NCBI GenBank assembly: GCA_025362415.1
Contig: JANYGM010000138.1
Coordinates: 1-12,756, forward strand
Direction of reading: 5' to 3'
From: a bacterium
Lineage (GTDB): Bacteria; Bacteroidota; Bacteroidia; Cytophagales; Thermonemataceae
DNA length: 12,756 bases
In this document: one piece after another, positions 5,493 through 12,489 of the stretch
Numbering within the stretch: position 1 is the first letter of the stretch
How the letters are laid out: every line of letters begins with the position of its first letter
Made by a program: the position numbers and the translations under genes
Notes under the pieces: model-generated
The model's database searches: none
Told to the model about the DNA's origin: nothing
The model's input: only the letters and a program-made list of their open reading frames with translations

Positions 5493-8400
5493 TTATTCTT
5501 CTTCATTGTGCAAATCTTCACAGTGGCGGATATGTTGCTTTTTGGGAGCAGTTTTTTGAGTTCCTGCACCACCATTTTTTGCATCTATCATTTTTTGCAT
5601 AATGCGTGAACGCTCTTTTTGGATATAATTACGAGCCAACAAATCTTTTTCTATATCAAAATAAACTGTTCCTTCAATAAGGGTTTTTTCTGCTTTTGCA
5701 TAAATAGACAACGGATTATCAGACCAAAGTACCAAATCAGCATCTTTCCCTACTGCCACGCTACCTGTGCGCTTGTCTAAATGCAAAAGTTTAGCAGGAT
5801 TAAGGGTTACCATTTTCCACGCTTCCACTTCAGAAACATTGCCATATTTCACTACTTTTGCCGCCTCTTGATTAAGTCTGCGGGACATTTCTGGGTCGTC
5901 AGAATTGATAGAAACAAGCACACCTTTCTCGTGCATAAGTGCCGCATTGTACGGAATAGCATCTTTTACTTCATTTTTATACGCCCACCAATCTGCAAAA
6001 GTAGATGCACCTGCACCGTGTTTTGCCATTGCACCAGCAAGTTTGTAGCCTTCCAAAATATGTGTGAAAGTATTGATTTTGAAGTTAAATTGTTCTGCAA
6101 CCTTCATCAACATATTGATTTCTGATTGTACGTAAGAATGGCACGTAATAAAACGCTTAGAATTGACAATCTCTAAAAGCGCATCTAATTCCAAATCTTT
6201 GCGGTAAGGCTTGCCAGATTTTATTTGTTTTTCGTACTCTTTGGCACGAGTGAAAGCATCTATCATCACTTGCTCAACGCCCATACGTGTTTGTGGGAAA
6301 CGAATAGTATTGTCATCTCCCCAATTTGACTGTTTTACGTTTTCTCCCAAAGCAAACTTAATAAAGCCATCAGCTCCAGTTATACGCATTTTTTCAGGGT
6401 TTTCACCCCATTTCAGCTTTACTAGGGCAGATTGTCCGCCAATACAGTTAGCAGAGCCGTGCAAAAGTTGTGCAGCCGTCACGCCACCAGACAAATTTCT
6501 ATAAATGTTAATATCTTCAGAATTAACGGCATCATACATTCTTACCTCTGCCGTAACACTTTGCGAGGCTTCATTTACGCCAGAAAGCGCAATATGAGAA
6601 TGTTCGTCAATAATTCCAGAAGTCAAATGTTTATTTGTAGCATCAATAGTGCGCCCGCCTGCTGATGAAAGGTTCTTACCAATTTGCGAAATTTTGCCAT
6701 CTTTTACAAGTACGTCTGTGGTAGTCAAAATGCCATCTTTTTCATTTGTCCAAACAGTAGCATTTTTGAAAAGTATAGTTTCCTGTATTGGTTTTTGTTC
6801 GTTTCCGTGTGCTATGAAGGGAAAGATAACTTTTCCTAACTCATTTTTTGGGTCAGATTTCTTGATTTCTTCAGGTTTTTTGTCATCTTTTTTCTCTACA
6901 AATTTTTGAGAAAGTGTAGCCGTAAATTTGCCCCAATTTCCCTCTGGACTTTGTGCATCACCTTTGATTATCATAGTTGTATTATCCACAAAATAACCAC
7001 TTAAACGTGTGATATTCTGTGTTTTAGCTTTATCTGCATTAAAAGAAAGTGTAATCAAATTTTTATCTCTAATTACTTTTACATCAATTTTATTGGTATC
7101 ATTTGGAAATAATAGTTTGTAATTAGGCGTTTCAAAATCTCCTTCAATAAAAAGTTTTCCATTTAAATTGTTGGTAGAAATTTGAATATTATATGTACCA
7201 CGAATATCTACAACACTTATTTCAGAAAAACGGTAGCGGTTTCCTTGTACCCAATTTTCTTGGATTTTGGTATCTTTTTCAAAAAGTTCTTTATTTGTAA
7301 TCACGAAACTCGCAATAAAGCCTTTTTGCAAACTTCCAAGTTGTTTTTCCATTCCTAAAAGTTGCGCAGGAACGAATGTAAGTGCTTTTAGGGCTGTTTT
7401 TTTATCCAAACCATTTTCAATAGCTTTCAAAAGATTAGCCATAAATTTGGTTTTATCCTTCAAATCTGCTGTTGTGATAGCAAAATTGATGTTATTTTTG
7501 GCAAGAACCGCAAGGTTGGTAGGTGCAAGTTCCCAGTGTTTTAACTCTGTAAGGCTTACGTTTAACGCATCATAAGGGTCATCAACGTCATACGCATCAG
7601 GAAAATTCACAGGCACGACAAGTGGCGCATTTGTTGCCTTGATTTCGTCTATTCGTTGATATTCATCTCCTGTAACCTTTAAAATGTATTGTTTTGCAAA
7701 TTCATCACCTAGTTTATCAGCACGCAAAGCATTTAATTTTCCATTTGTTTCAAAAAAAGTAGGCAAAGCAAAATTATTATTAAAAGCATCTAAAGAAAGA
7801 TTAGTTTCTCTGCTTGCAGACGTATTTAAGGCACTTTTTTTGTACCAATCAGCATCTAAATAGGTCTGACGAAGTAGCGCAATACGTCCCATAATAGAGT
7901 TTGGATATTGCTGTGCAGAAGAACCATTATTGAAAGAAAAATGATTAGAGGCATTCTTTTTAAGAATTGTATTATTTTCTCGCTCATTATGCAGGCTCAC
8001 GAGTGCGCCTGTACCACGTGCTATGCCATCTTGTAGGTGCGTGAGGGTTGCACCAAAACCCATTTTACGCATTGCATCTGCACTTGTATCATCATTTTTG
8101 AAAACATCAGCAGCATTATTTTCTGGTTGGATAGTTTGATTCCAATTAAATGCACCACGTTTATTATTTTCATATTGTGGCGTATTGCCATAATTAGGTG
8201 TTTTTACGGCAGGCAAACCATAATTACTATAAATTTCAATAAAAGAAGGATAAACGTGTTTTCCTTTCAAATCAATAGCAATAGCACCAGCAGGTACAGG
8301 CAAATTTGCGCCCACCGCTTCTACAATGCCATTTTTTATGATAAGTGTAGCATTTTCTATTTTGGTCTGAAAATCAACCCAAACAGTTGCATTTTGCAAA

Positions 8401-8513
8401 GCATAAAAGCCATTTTTATCATTTTTTACTTCATTGACAGGGAAACTTTGCTGTGCCTGCAATGCCGTAAAAATGCCCATAAAGGCACAAAAAGCAATAA
8501 ATATTTTTTTCAT
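5493..8513 (-). CDS. Exported double-domain amidohydrolase (imidazolonepropionase-like), N-terminal domain degenerate
   Basis: The product has 1006 residues. Residues 1-20 are a signal peptide with likely cleavage after LQA, so it acts in the periplasm or outside. Residues about 37-440 form an amidohydrolase-like domain that has lost the metal site: YPSFIEIYSNYG (about 89-99) stands where active members have DxHxH. A beta-rich linker (about 440-545) and a Lys/Glu/Asp-rich hinge (540-556) follow. Residues about 578-955 are a complete amidohydrolase domain with H638-S639-H640 (IIDEHSHIA), H792 (ITCHSY), H818 (FTHILEG) and D872 (INSDDPE) as metal and catalytic ligands. It ends in a polar tail after about 980. 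Length and architecture fit a family common in Bacteroidota; the substrate is unknown, with a dipeptide or cyclic amide plausible. It is monocistronic, with a promoter at 8570-8577 and a terminator at 5454-5478. Confidence 0.9.
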   Translation of the reverse strand: MKKIFIAFCAFMGIFTALQAQQSFPVNEVKNDKNGFYALQNATVWVDFQTKIENATLIIKNGIVEAVGANLPVPAGAIAIDLKGKHVYPSFIEIYSNYGLPAVKTPNYGNTPQYENNKRGAFNWNQTIQPENNAADVFKNDDTSADAMRKMGFGATLTHLQDGIARGTGALVSLHNERENNTILKKNASNHFSFNNGSSAQQYPNSIMGRIALLRQTYLDADWYKKSALNTSASRETNLSLDAFNNNFALPTFFETNGKLNALRADKLGDEFAKQYILKVTGDEYQRIDEIKATNAPLVVPVNFPDAYDVDDPYDALNVSLTELKHWELAPTNLAVLAKNNINFAITTADLKDKTKFMANLLKAIENGLDKKTALKALTFVPAQLLGMEKQLGSLQKGFIASFVITNKELFEKDTKIQENWVQGNRYRFSEISVVDIRGTYNIQISTNNLNGKLFIEGDFETPNYKLLFPNDTNKIDVKVIRDKNLITLSFNADKAKTQNITRLSGYFVDNTTMIIKGDAQSPEGNWGKFTATLSQKFVEKKDDKKPEEIKKSDPKNELGKVIFPFIAHGNEQKPIQETILFKNATVWTNEKDGILTTTDVLVKDGKISQIGKNLSSAGGRTIDATNKHLTSGIIDEHSHIALSGVNEASQSVTAEVRMYDAVNSEDINIYRNLSGGVTAAQLLHGSANCIGGQSALVKLKWGENPEKMRITGADGFIKFALGENVKQSNWGDDNTIRFPQTRMGVEQVMIDAFTRAKEYEKQIKSGKPYRKDLELDALLEIVNSKRFITCHSYVQSEINMLMKVAEQFNFKINTFTHILEGYKLAGAMAKHGAGASTFADWWAYKNEVKDAIPYNAALMHEKGVLVSINSDDPEMSRRLNQEAAKVVKYGNVSEVEAWKMVTLNPAKLLHLDKRTGSVAVGKDADLVLWSDNPLSIYAKAEKTLIEGTVYFDIEKDLLARNYIQKERSRIMQKMIDAKNGGAGTQKTAPKKQHIRHCEDLHNEEE

Positions 8514-8569
8514 AAGAAAGAATTAGAGGAATTTAAAGAGATTTAGTAATAGTTTTATTAAGAGTTTTA

Positions 8570-8577
8570 CAAATATA
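8570..8577 (-). promoter_or_regulatory. -7 promoter element of the amidohydrolase gene
   Basis: The minus strand reads TATATTTG, a perfect TAnnTTTG, about 57 nt before the ATG at 8513. The -33 position falls inside the sigma-factor terminator and has no TTTG, only GTTT. Sequence between 8514 and 8569 is AT-rich leader. Confidence 0.6.
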
Positions 8578-8580
8578 ACC

Positions 8581-8617
8581 AAAAAAACAGGAATTAAACT
8601 TATTTGTTTAATTCCTG
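8581..8617 (-). terminator. Rho-independent terminator of the sigma-factor gene
   Basis: On the minus strand CAGGAATTAAAC (8617 to 8606 on its complement) and GTTTAATTCCTG form a perfect 12-bp stem around a 6-nt loop, followed by seven T (8587-8581). This is a textbook intrinsic terminator. It directly abuts the amidohydrolase promoter, so read-through would pass straight into that gene. Confidence 0.9.
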
Positions 8618-8635
8618 CTAAATTTCAGCTAAAAA

Positions 8636-8657
8636 CCGTAATTCGTAATTTTTAATT
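8636..8657. repeat. 22-bp repeat after the sigma-factor gene, identical to 2111-2132
   Basis: CCGTAATTCGTAATTTTTAA plus two further T is identical over 22 bp to 2111-2132 at the tdk 3' end. It is in the same orientation and lies 3 bp beyond the stop codon of the sigma factor. It is a dispersed AT-rich repeat preferring 3' ends of genes, as far as two cases show. Confidence 0.75.
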
Positions 8658-8660
8658 GCA

Positions 8661-9260
8661 TTAAGCTATTGCTAAGGTACTTTCAAAGCAAATATTGTAT
8701 TTTTCTGCTTGCTTGCGTAAGTTGATAAGTGCGTAGCGCATACGTCCAAGTGCTGTATTGATGCTTACATTGGTTGCTTGTGCTATTTCCTGAAAGCTCA
8801 TATCAGAGTAATGACGCATAATAAGCACTTCTTTTTGTTTTTTTGGTAACTCTTCTACCAACTGACGGACTTTTTCGTTTATTTCGTTGCGTATTTGCGT
8901 ATCTTCAAAAGATTCTTGTATTTGGTGCATACCATTTGAAAACTCATTTTGAGTGTCAAGTTCTGTAGTTGGATAGCGTTTGTTTTTTCTGAAGTAGTCA
9001 ATAGCAATATTATGTCCAATGCGAGTAATCCAAGAAGAAAACTTGCCTTCATCATTATATTTGCCTTGTTTGATGGTGCGTACCGCTTTGATAAAAGTTT
9101 CTTGCAATAAATCCTGTGCCACATCTTTATCCTTGACAATCAAGTAGATAGTGTTTTGTACTTTCATTTGGTAGCGTTTAAACAATTTTTCAAAAGCTTG
9201 TTCGTTTCCATTTGCATAAAGTGCTACAAGTACGCTGTCGCTGATTATTGGATTTTTCAT
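8661..9260 (-). CDS. RNA polymerase sigma factor, ECF-like sigma-70 family
   Basis: The product has 199 residues from the ATG at 9260. Region 2 spans about 23-95, with the core-binding part near LLQETFIKA (51-59) and the -10 reading helix near FSSWITRIGHNIAIDYFRKNKR (74-95). Region 4 spans about 128-183, with the helix-turn-helix at SFQEIAQATNVSINTALGRM (155-174). Both cytoplasmic DNA-binding parts are intact. The opening MKNPIISDSVLVALYANGNE is characteristic of a sigma factor found widely in Bacteroidota. That is why I prefer this Met over a frame open for 36 more codons, whose extra residues have no sigma-like character. No anti-sigma gene is adjacent. A 12-bp-stem terminator follows. No convincing promoter is visible upstream. 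Regulon unknown. Confidence 0.92.
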   Translation of the reverse strand: MKNPIISDSVLVALYANGNEQAFEKLFKRYQMKVQNTIYLIVKDKDVAQDLLQETFIKAVRTIKQGKYNDEGKFSSWITRIGHNIAIDYFRKNKRYPTTELDTQNEFSNGMHQIQESFEDTQIRNEINEKVRQLVEELPKKQKEVLIMRHYSDMSFQEIAQATNVSINTALGRMRYALINLRKQAEKYNICFESTLAIA

Positions 9261-9445
9261 AATGATAGGATTGTTGGATAATTGGGTGATTTTATTAGCA
9301 GTTGTTAGCAGTTGCTTTAAACACTTATTTTGTGTCGTATGCCAATCTTTATTACAAAACCGTTCCAAAAATTAAAACAAATCCAAAAAAATCATTAAAA
9401 ATCTAAAATACTTCATTTAGAATACAAAAAAGCACTTTTTTTATT

Positions 9446-9475
9446 TTAGAAATTTTCTTTAAAGAAAATTTCTAA
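9446..9475. repeat. Perfect 30-bp palindrome
   Basis: The half-site TTAGAAATTTTCTTT (9446-9460) is followed at once by its exact reverse complement (9461-9475), with no spacer. It lies about 185 bp upstream of the sigma-factor start and about 340 bp after the wecG-like stop. It is too AT-rich and central-loop-free to be a good terminator; an operator for a dimeric regulator or a slippage product are alternatives. Confidence 0.85.
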
Positions 9476-9501
9476 TTATTTATTGTCAAAATACTGTACG
9501 T

Positions 9502-9536
9502 AAGCGGACACTTTTCATAGAAAAGCGGACACTTTT
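9502..9536. repeat. 14-bp direct repeat at 21-bp spacing
   Basis: AAGCGGACACTTTT occurs at 9502-9515 and 9523-9536. The 21-bp step is two helical turns, so both sites face the same side of the DNA. It resembles either tandem protein-binding sites or the repeated sites found inside the ends of IS21-type insertion sequences. No transposase gene is in the window. Confidence 0.75.
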
Positions 9537-9547
9537 TAGTGCTTATA

Positions 9548-9572
9548 TTTCCAAATCTCCAAGATTTGGAAA
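9548..9572 (+). terminator. Hairpin followed by a T-run, plus-strand terminator-like
   Basis: TTTCCAAATCT (9548-9558) and AGATTTGGAAA (9562-9572) form a perfect 11-bp stem with a 3-nt loop, followed after AATG by TTTTTTTT. It is oriented to stop plus-strand transcription, although no plus-strand gene precedes it. It may be a leftover of a lost gene or of an insertion. Confidence 0.5.
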
Positions 9573-9645
9573 ATGTTTTTTTTAGGAAAAGGTACTAAAA
9601 TAAGAAGTACAAGTACGAATATACTGTGAACGGCTTGGATTTCGG

Positions 9646-9732
9646 AAAATGTATTAAAGTCCAGCTGACTGGCATATTTATAGAAAATAAGTCAAAAAAT
9701 GTATTTAACTCCAGCGGAGCGACATATTTATA
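9646..9732. repeat. Pair of 37-bp direct repeats with variable hairpin cores
   Basis: The segments 9646-9682 and 9696-9732 share AAAATGTATT at the left and CATATTTATA at the right, with 31 of 37 positions equal. The central cores differ but each is self-complementary: CCAG-CTGA-CTGG (9661-9672) and CTCC-AGC-GGAG (9709-9719). Confidence 0.7.
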
Positions 9733-9735
9733 AAA

Positions 9736-9767
9736 CTAGCCCTTGCTAGTGCCGTTCCTCTGGAACG
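9736..9767 (-). terminator. Two short hairpins after the wecG-like gene
   Basis: CTAGC-CCTT-GCTAG (9736-9749) and CGTTCC-TCT-GGAACG (9753-9767) lie 50-80 bp downstream of the stop codon at 9816. On the minus strand the CTAGC stem is followed by TTTTATAAA, so it could act as a weak intrinsic terminator. The stems are short. Confidence 0.4.
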
Positions 9768-9815
9768 AATACAAAATTTATTTTTCCTAAATCTTCCCCA
9801 TTCACAGCATAACAA

Positions 9816-10565
9816 TTATTTCAATAACTTCAAAAATTTCAAATTAGTGTAAAAATATCTTTTAAAAAGGCGTTTTGGTTCTTGGAAAAGCCTAAAAACC
9901 CATTCTAAAGCAAGTTTTTGTAATATTTTAGGCGCACGCTTTTGTGTTTGAGCAAAAATAGGAAAAGCACCTCCAACGCCTAGTAAAACAGCATTTATTT
10001 GAGGCGAGTTTTCCGACATCCAAATTTCTTGTTTTGGGCAACCCAATGCAACAAAAACCAAATGTGTATTTGCCTTATTGATTTGATTGATATAATCTTG
10101 TTTTTCTTCTTCCAACATCTCTCTAAAAGGGGGAGAAATGCTTCCGCAAACATTGATTTGAGGATATTTTTCTTTGATTTTTTCAGATATTTTTTTTAAA
10201 ACTTCCTCAGTAGAACCATACAAAAATACATTTAATTTTTCTTTATTAACTTGATTATCAGGTTGATTATCAAATTGATAATTAGCTTTTTGCAGAATAT
10301 CTGGCATAAAATCCATTCCTGCAATACGTGGCTGAATGATATTATGTTTTAGTTTGAGGGCAAGACAAAGTGGTTTCCCATCTGTAAAAACAAAATTAGC
10401 TTTATTGACTTTTTGCGCAAAATCTGGGTTGTCGTGTGCTTCTATAGTCATATGCACATTTGCAAAACACGCATACGAGGGCGTATGCGTGTATGCAAGT
10501 TGCAATATTTCTTTTAAAGCATTTTCATAAGAAATAATGCTCAAATCTAAACTAATTAACTTCAT
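9816..10565 (-). CDS. WecG/TagA/CpsF family glycosyltransferase (GT26)
   Basis: The product has 249 residues. Family members transfer N-acetylmannosamine or a similar sugar from a UDP donor to a lipid-linked intermediate on the cytoplasmic face of the inner membrane, during synthesis of envelope polysaccharides. Visible marks are A35-N36-V37-H38, the catalytic-type T61-D62-G63, RIAGMDFMPD (80-89), FLYGS (114-118), GSISPPF (141-147), FVALGCPKQEIWM (171-183), LGVGGAFPIFA (195-205), R210-A211-P212 and the C-terminal basic EWVFRLFQEPKRLFKRY (221-237) that docks the membrane. The start at 10565 is preferred, because the frame upstream is only an 8-bp minisatellite. A 12-bp in-frame repeat codes for residues about 96-107. 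The acceptor and exact donor are unknown, and no other glycan genes adjoin apart from the phosphomutase. Confidence 0.92.
   Translation of the reverse strand: MKLISLDLSIISYENALKEILQLAYTHTPSYACFANVHMTIEAHDNPDFAQKVNKANFVFTDGKPLCLALKLKHNIIQPRIAGMDFMPDILQKANYQFDNQPDNQVNKEKLNVFLYGSTEEVLKKISEKIKEKYPQINVCGSISPPFREMLEEEKQDYINQINKANTHLVFVALGCPKQEIWMSENSPQINAVLLGVGGAFPIFAQTQKRAPKILQKLALEWVFRLFQEPKRLFKRYFYTNLKFLKLLK
10251..10284. repeat. 12-bp in-frame tandem repeat inside the glycosyltransferase gene
   Basis: TTGATTATCA lies at 10251-10260 and 10263-10272, then TTGATAATTA at 10275-10284, each separated by 2 bp. The period is a multiple of three, so copy-number change would add or remove four residues of an Asp/Asn/Gln-rich surface loop without breaking the gene. 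Confidence 0.7.
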
Positions 10566-10570
10566 TTTTT

Positions 10571-10729
10571 TAGTGTGTAGTGAAGTAGTAAAATAGTAAA
10601 ATAGTAAAATAGTGAAATAGTGAAATAGTGAAATAGTGAAATAGTAAAATAGTGAAATAGTGAAGTAGTAAAATAGTGAAATAGTAAAATAGTAAAATAG
10701 TGAAATAGTGAGTAGTGAAGTAGTGAAAG
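10571..10729 (+). repeat. 8-bp minisatellite, about 20 units of TAGTRAAA
   Basis: Twenty units begin with TAG from 10571 to 10729, most of them TAGTGAAA or TAGTAAAA and a few of 7 or 9 bp. Because 8 is not a multiple of 3 and the repeat has no stop on the minus strand, several minus-strand frames stay open across it and give false N-terminal extensions. It fills the leader between the phosphomutase and wecG-like genes. Confidence 0.9.
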
Positions 10730-10747
10730 TACAAAGTAGAATGTATT

Positions 10748-10790
10748 CCACTACTCACTATTTCACTACATACTATTTCACTACACACTA
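10748..10790 (-). repeat. Inverted counterpart of the TAGTRAAA minisatellite
   Basis: Read on the minus strand from 10790 this gives TAGTGTG, TAGTGAAA, TAGTATG, TAGTGAAA, TAGTGAG and TAGTGG. Its outer 19 bp (10772-10790) pair with 10571-10589 with one mismatch, so the whole 10571-10790 region has terminal inverted repeats. The stop codon of the phosphomutase (10788-10790) is inside this arm. Confidence 0.8.
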
Positions 10791-12206
10791 ATTTTGTATG
10801 ATTTCTTTGATGTCCATTATAATCTTATTAGCAAGACTATCAGCAAGTTGTCTTGTGTCTGCTTCAGAATAAATACGAATAATAGGCTCTGTATTAGACT
10901 TTCGCAAATGTACCCAAGTATCTTCAAAAATGATTTTTACACCATCAATAGTCAAGACTTCTTGTTTGTTGTATTTATTTTTGATGTCTTCCAAAATCTT
11001 ATCTACATTGATTTCAGGCGTGAGTTCTATCTTATTTTTTGAGATAAAATAATTTGGATAAGATGCACGCAAAAAAGTCATTTTCTTGTTAGATTTTGCT
11101 AAATGTGTCAAAAAAAGTGCAATTCCCACAAGCGCATCACGTCCATAATGCAGTTCTGGATAGATAATTCCCCCATTTCCCTCTCCTCCAATAATAGCAT
11201 TATTGGCTTTCATCATAGTAACGACATTCACCTCGCCCACCGCAGATGCAAAATATTGCCCTCCCGCCTTTTCTGTGATGTTTTTTAGGGCTTGTGTAGA
11301 GGATAGATTAGAAACAGTATTGCCAGAAGTAGCAATACCTTTATCATCAGTATTATTTTTTAAAACGTAGTCAGCCACTGCTACAAGCGTATATTCTTCT
11401 CCAAAAAAAGAACCATCTTCACACACAAACGCCAGCCTATCTACATCAGGATCAACGACAATACCCAAATCATATTTACCATTTTCAATTTCTTTTGAAA
11501 TATGTAGCAAATTTTCTGGCAAAGGCTCAGGATTATGTGGAAAAATGCCATTTGGCTCACAAAAAAACTCACCAATTTGTGTTACACCCAAAGCACGCAA
11601 AAGCGCAGGAACGGCAATGCCACCAGTAGAATTAACGGCATCAACCGCTACACGAAAGTTTTTTGATTTAATAGCTTCTACATCAACAAGTTCTAAGGCT
11701 AAAATTTGTGCAATATGCTTATCTATGTAAGAATTATCAAGCGTATAAGTTCCAATTTTTTTGACCTCTGCAAACTCAAAACTTTCATTTTCAGCTATTT
11801 CCAGCACTTTTTTTCCTTCTTCTTCTGAAATAAATTCACCTTTTGCATTCAAAAGTTTTAGGGCATTCCATTGTATAGGATTGTGACTGGCTGTCAAAAT
11901 AATGCCACCAATAGCGTTTTCAGCCACAACGGCTATTTCTACAGTAGGGGTAGTAGAAAGCCCCAAATCTATTACATCTAAGCCCAAACCCTGCAAAGTA
12001 GCTGCCACGAGTTTAGCCACCATTTCACCAGAAAGACGTGCATCACGACCTATGATTATTTTTTTGTTTGCTGTATTTTGAGTAGTAGTTTTGAGCAAAA
12101 AACCAAAAGCAGACGTATATTTTACGACATCTAAGGGCGTAAGGTTGTCGCCTGTTTTTCCGCCAATAGTACCTCTAATCCCTGAAATAGACTTAATTAG
12201 TGTCAT
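10788..12206 (-). CDS. glmM: Phosphoglucosamine mutase-type phosphohexomutase
   Basis: The product has 472 residues, a complete four-domain alpha-D-phosphohexomutase. The phosphoserine loop is T105-A106-S107-H108-N109-P110, the magnesium loop D252-P-D254-V-D256-R257, the sugar-binding loop G341-E342-G343-N344-G345-G346, and the phosphate-binding loop R435-K-S437-N438-T439-E440-P441. The opening MTLIKSISGIRGTIGG is typical of the enzyme annotated as GlmM in Bacteroidota. The expected reaction converts glucosamine-6-phosphate to glucosamine-1-phosphate for UDP-GlcNAc, feeding peptidoglycan and lipid A. Since the sugar loop is GEGNGG and not a classic GlmM loop, phosphomannomutase or dual activity is possible. 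A -7 promoter element lies at 12273-12280. The downstream wecG-like gene may be co-transcribed across the minisatellite. Confidence 0.88.
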   Translation of the reverse strand: MTLIKSISGIRGTIGGKTGDNLTPLDVVKYTSAFGFLLKTTTQNTANKKIIIGRDARLSGEMVAKLVAATLQGLGLDVIDLGLSTTPTVEIAVVAENAIGGIILTASHNPIQWNALKLLNAKGEFISEEEGKKVLEIAENESFEFAEVKKIGTYTLDNSYIDKHIAQILALELVDVEAIKSKNFRVAVDAVNSTGGIAVPALLRALGVTQIGEFFCEPNGIFPHNPEPLPENLLHISKEIENGKYDLGIVVDPDVDRLAFVCEDGSFFGEEYTLVAVADYVLKNNTDDKGIATSGNTVSNLSSTQALKNITEKAGGQYFASAVGEVNVVTMMKANNAIIGGEGNGGIIYPELHYGRDALVGIALFLTHLAKSNKKMTFLRASYPNYFISKNKIELTPEINVDKILEDIKNKYNKQEVLTIDGVKIIFEDTWVHLRKSNTEPIIRIYSEADTRQLADSLANKIIMDIKEIIQN

Positions 12207-12272
12207 TATTCTTTAATTATGTATTTTTAGTTGTTTGTACTTTCCTTTGAAACTTTCGTTTTTAATCAGTTG

Positions 12273-12280
12273 CAAATATA
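12273..12280 (-). promoter_or_regulatory. -7 promoter element of glmM
   Basis: The minus strand reads TATATTTG within GTATATTTGCAACTG, about 67 nt before the ATG at 12206. The surrounding bases resemble the rnhA promoter (GTATATATTTGCGACAG). No TTTG is found 17-23 bp further upstream. Confidence 0.6.
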
Positions 12281-12373
12281 CATAATTTTTACTTAAATCT
12301 GTTTGTTAGTGCTAATTTATGTTTTTGTCAATGTAATGTGATATTTAAGTCCTTGATTATGAATTTTTTGTAT

Positions 12374-12416
12374 GCATTCCCTGTGTCGTCAGGTGTTTCC
12401 ACCTGACGACAAATGC
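12374..12416 (-). repeat. Two-stem GAAA-loop hairpin, copy 1
   Basis: The inner stem is TGTCGTCAGGTG (12384-12395) with CACCTGACGACA (12400-12411), a perfect 12 bp; the loop is GAAA when read on the minus strand. An outer stem GCATT (12374-12378) with AATGC (12412-12416) is set off by a one-sided 5-nt bulge (12379-12383). It shares this plan with the hairpin at 12490-12536. Confidence 0.75.
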
Positions 12417-12489
12417 GCTTTTAGATTTTTCATTTTGGAGAAAAGAATGGTTTTTACGTTTTATTTTCTCCAAAAACTGGTATTTAAAA

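Larger units (their letters stand above)
9261..9815. other. Repeat-rich intergenic stretch between the sigma factor and wecG-like gene
   Basis: The order of elements is: leader of the sigma gene (9261-9400), a perfect 30-bp palindrome (9446-9475), a 14-bp direct repeat at 21-bp spacing (9502-9536), an 11-bp-stem hairpin (9548-9572), two 37-bp direct repeats (9646-9732) and two short hairpins (9736-9767). No reading frame is convincing. Confidence 0.65.

Noticed and set aside
9261..9368. 36-residue N-terminal extension of the sigma factor
   Set aside because: The family's typical opening is MKNPIISDSVLVALY, at 9260. The upstream codons look like untranslated leader, with a CTGCTAA duplication.
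9446..9572. CRISPR-like or attachment-site reading of the repeats after the sigma gene
   Set aside because: The repeats differ in sequence and length, there are no regular spacers, and no cas, integrase or transposase gene is present.
10566..10788. Reading frames across the minisatellite, including a 62-residue N-terminal extension of the glycosyltransferase
   Set aside because: The peptide is a pure 8-residue repeat (YFTISLFY) created by an 8-bp DNA repeat that has no stop in these frames. Family similarity begins at the Met at 10565.
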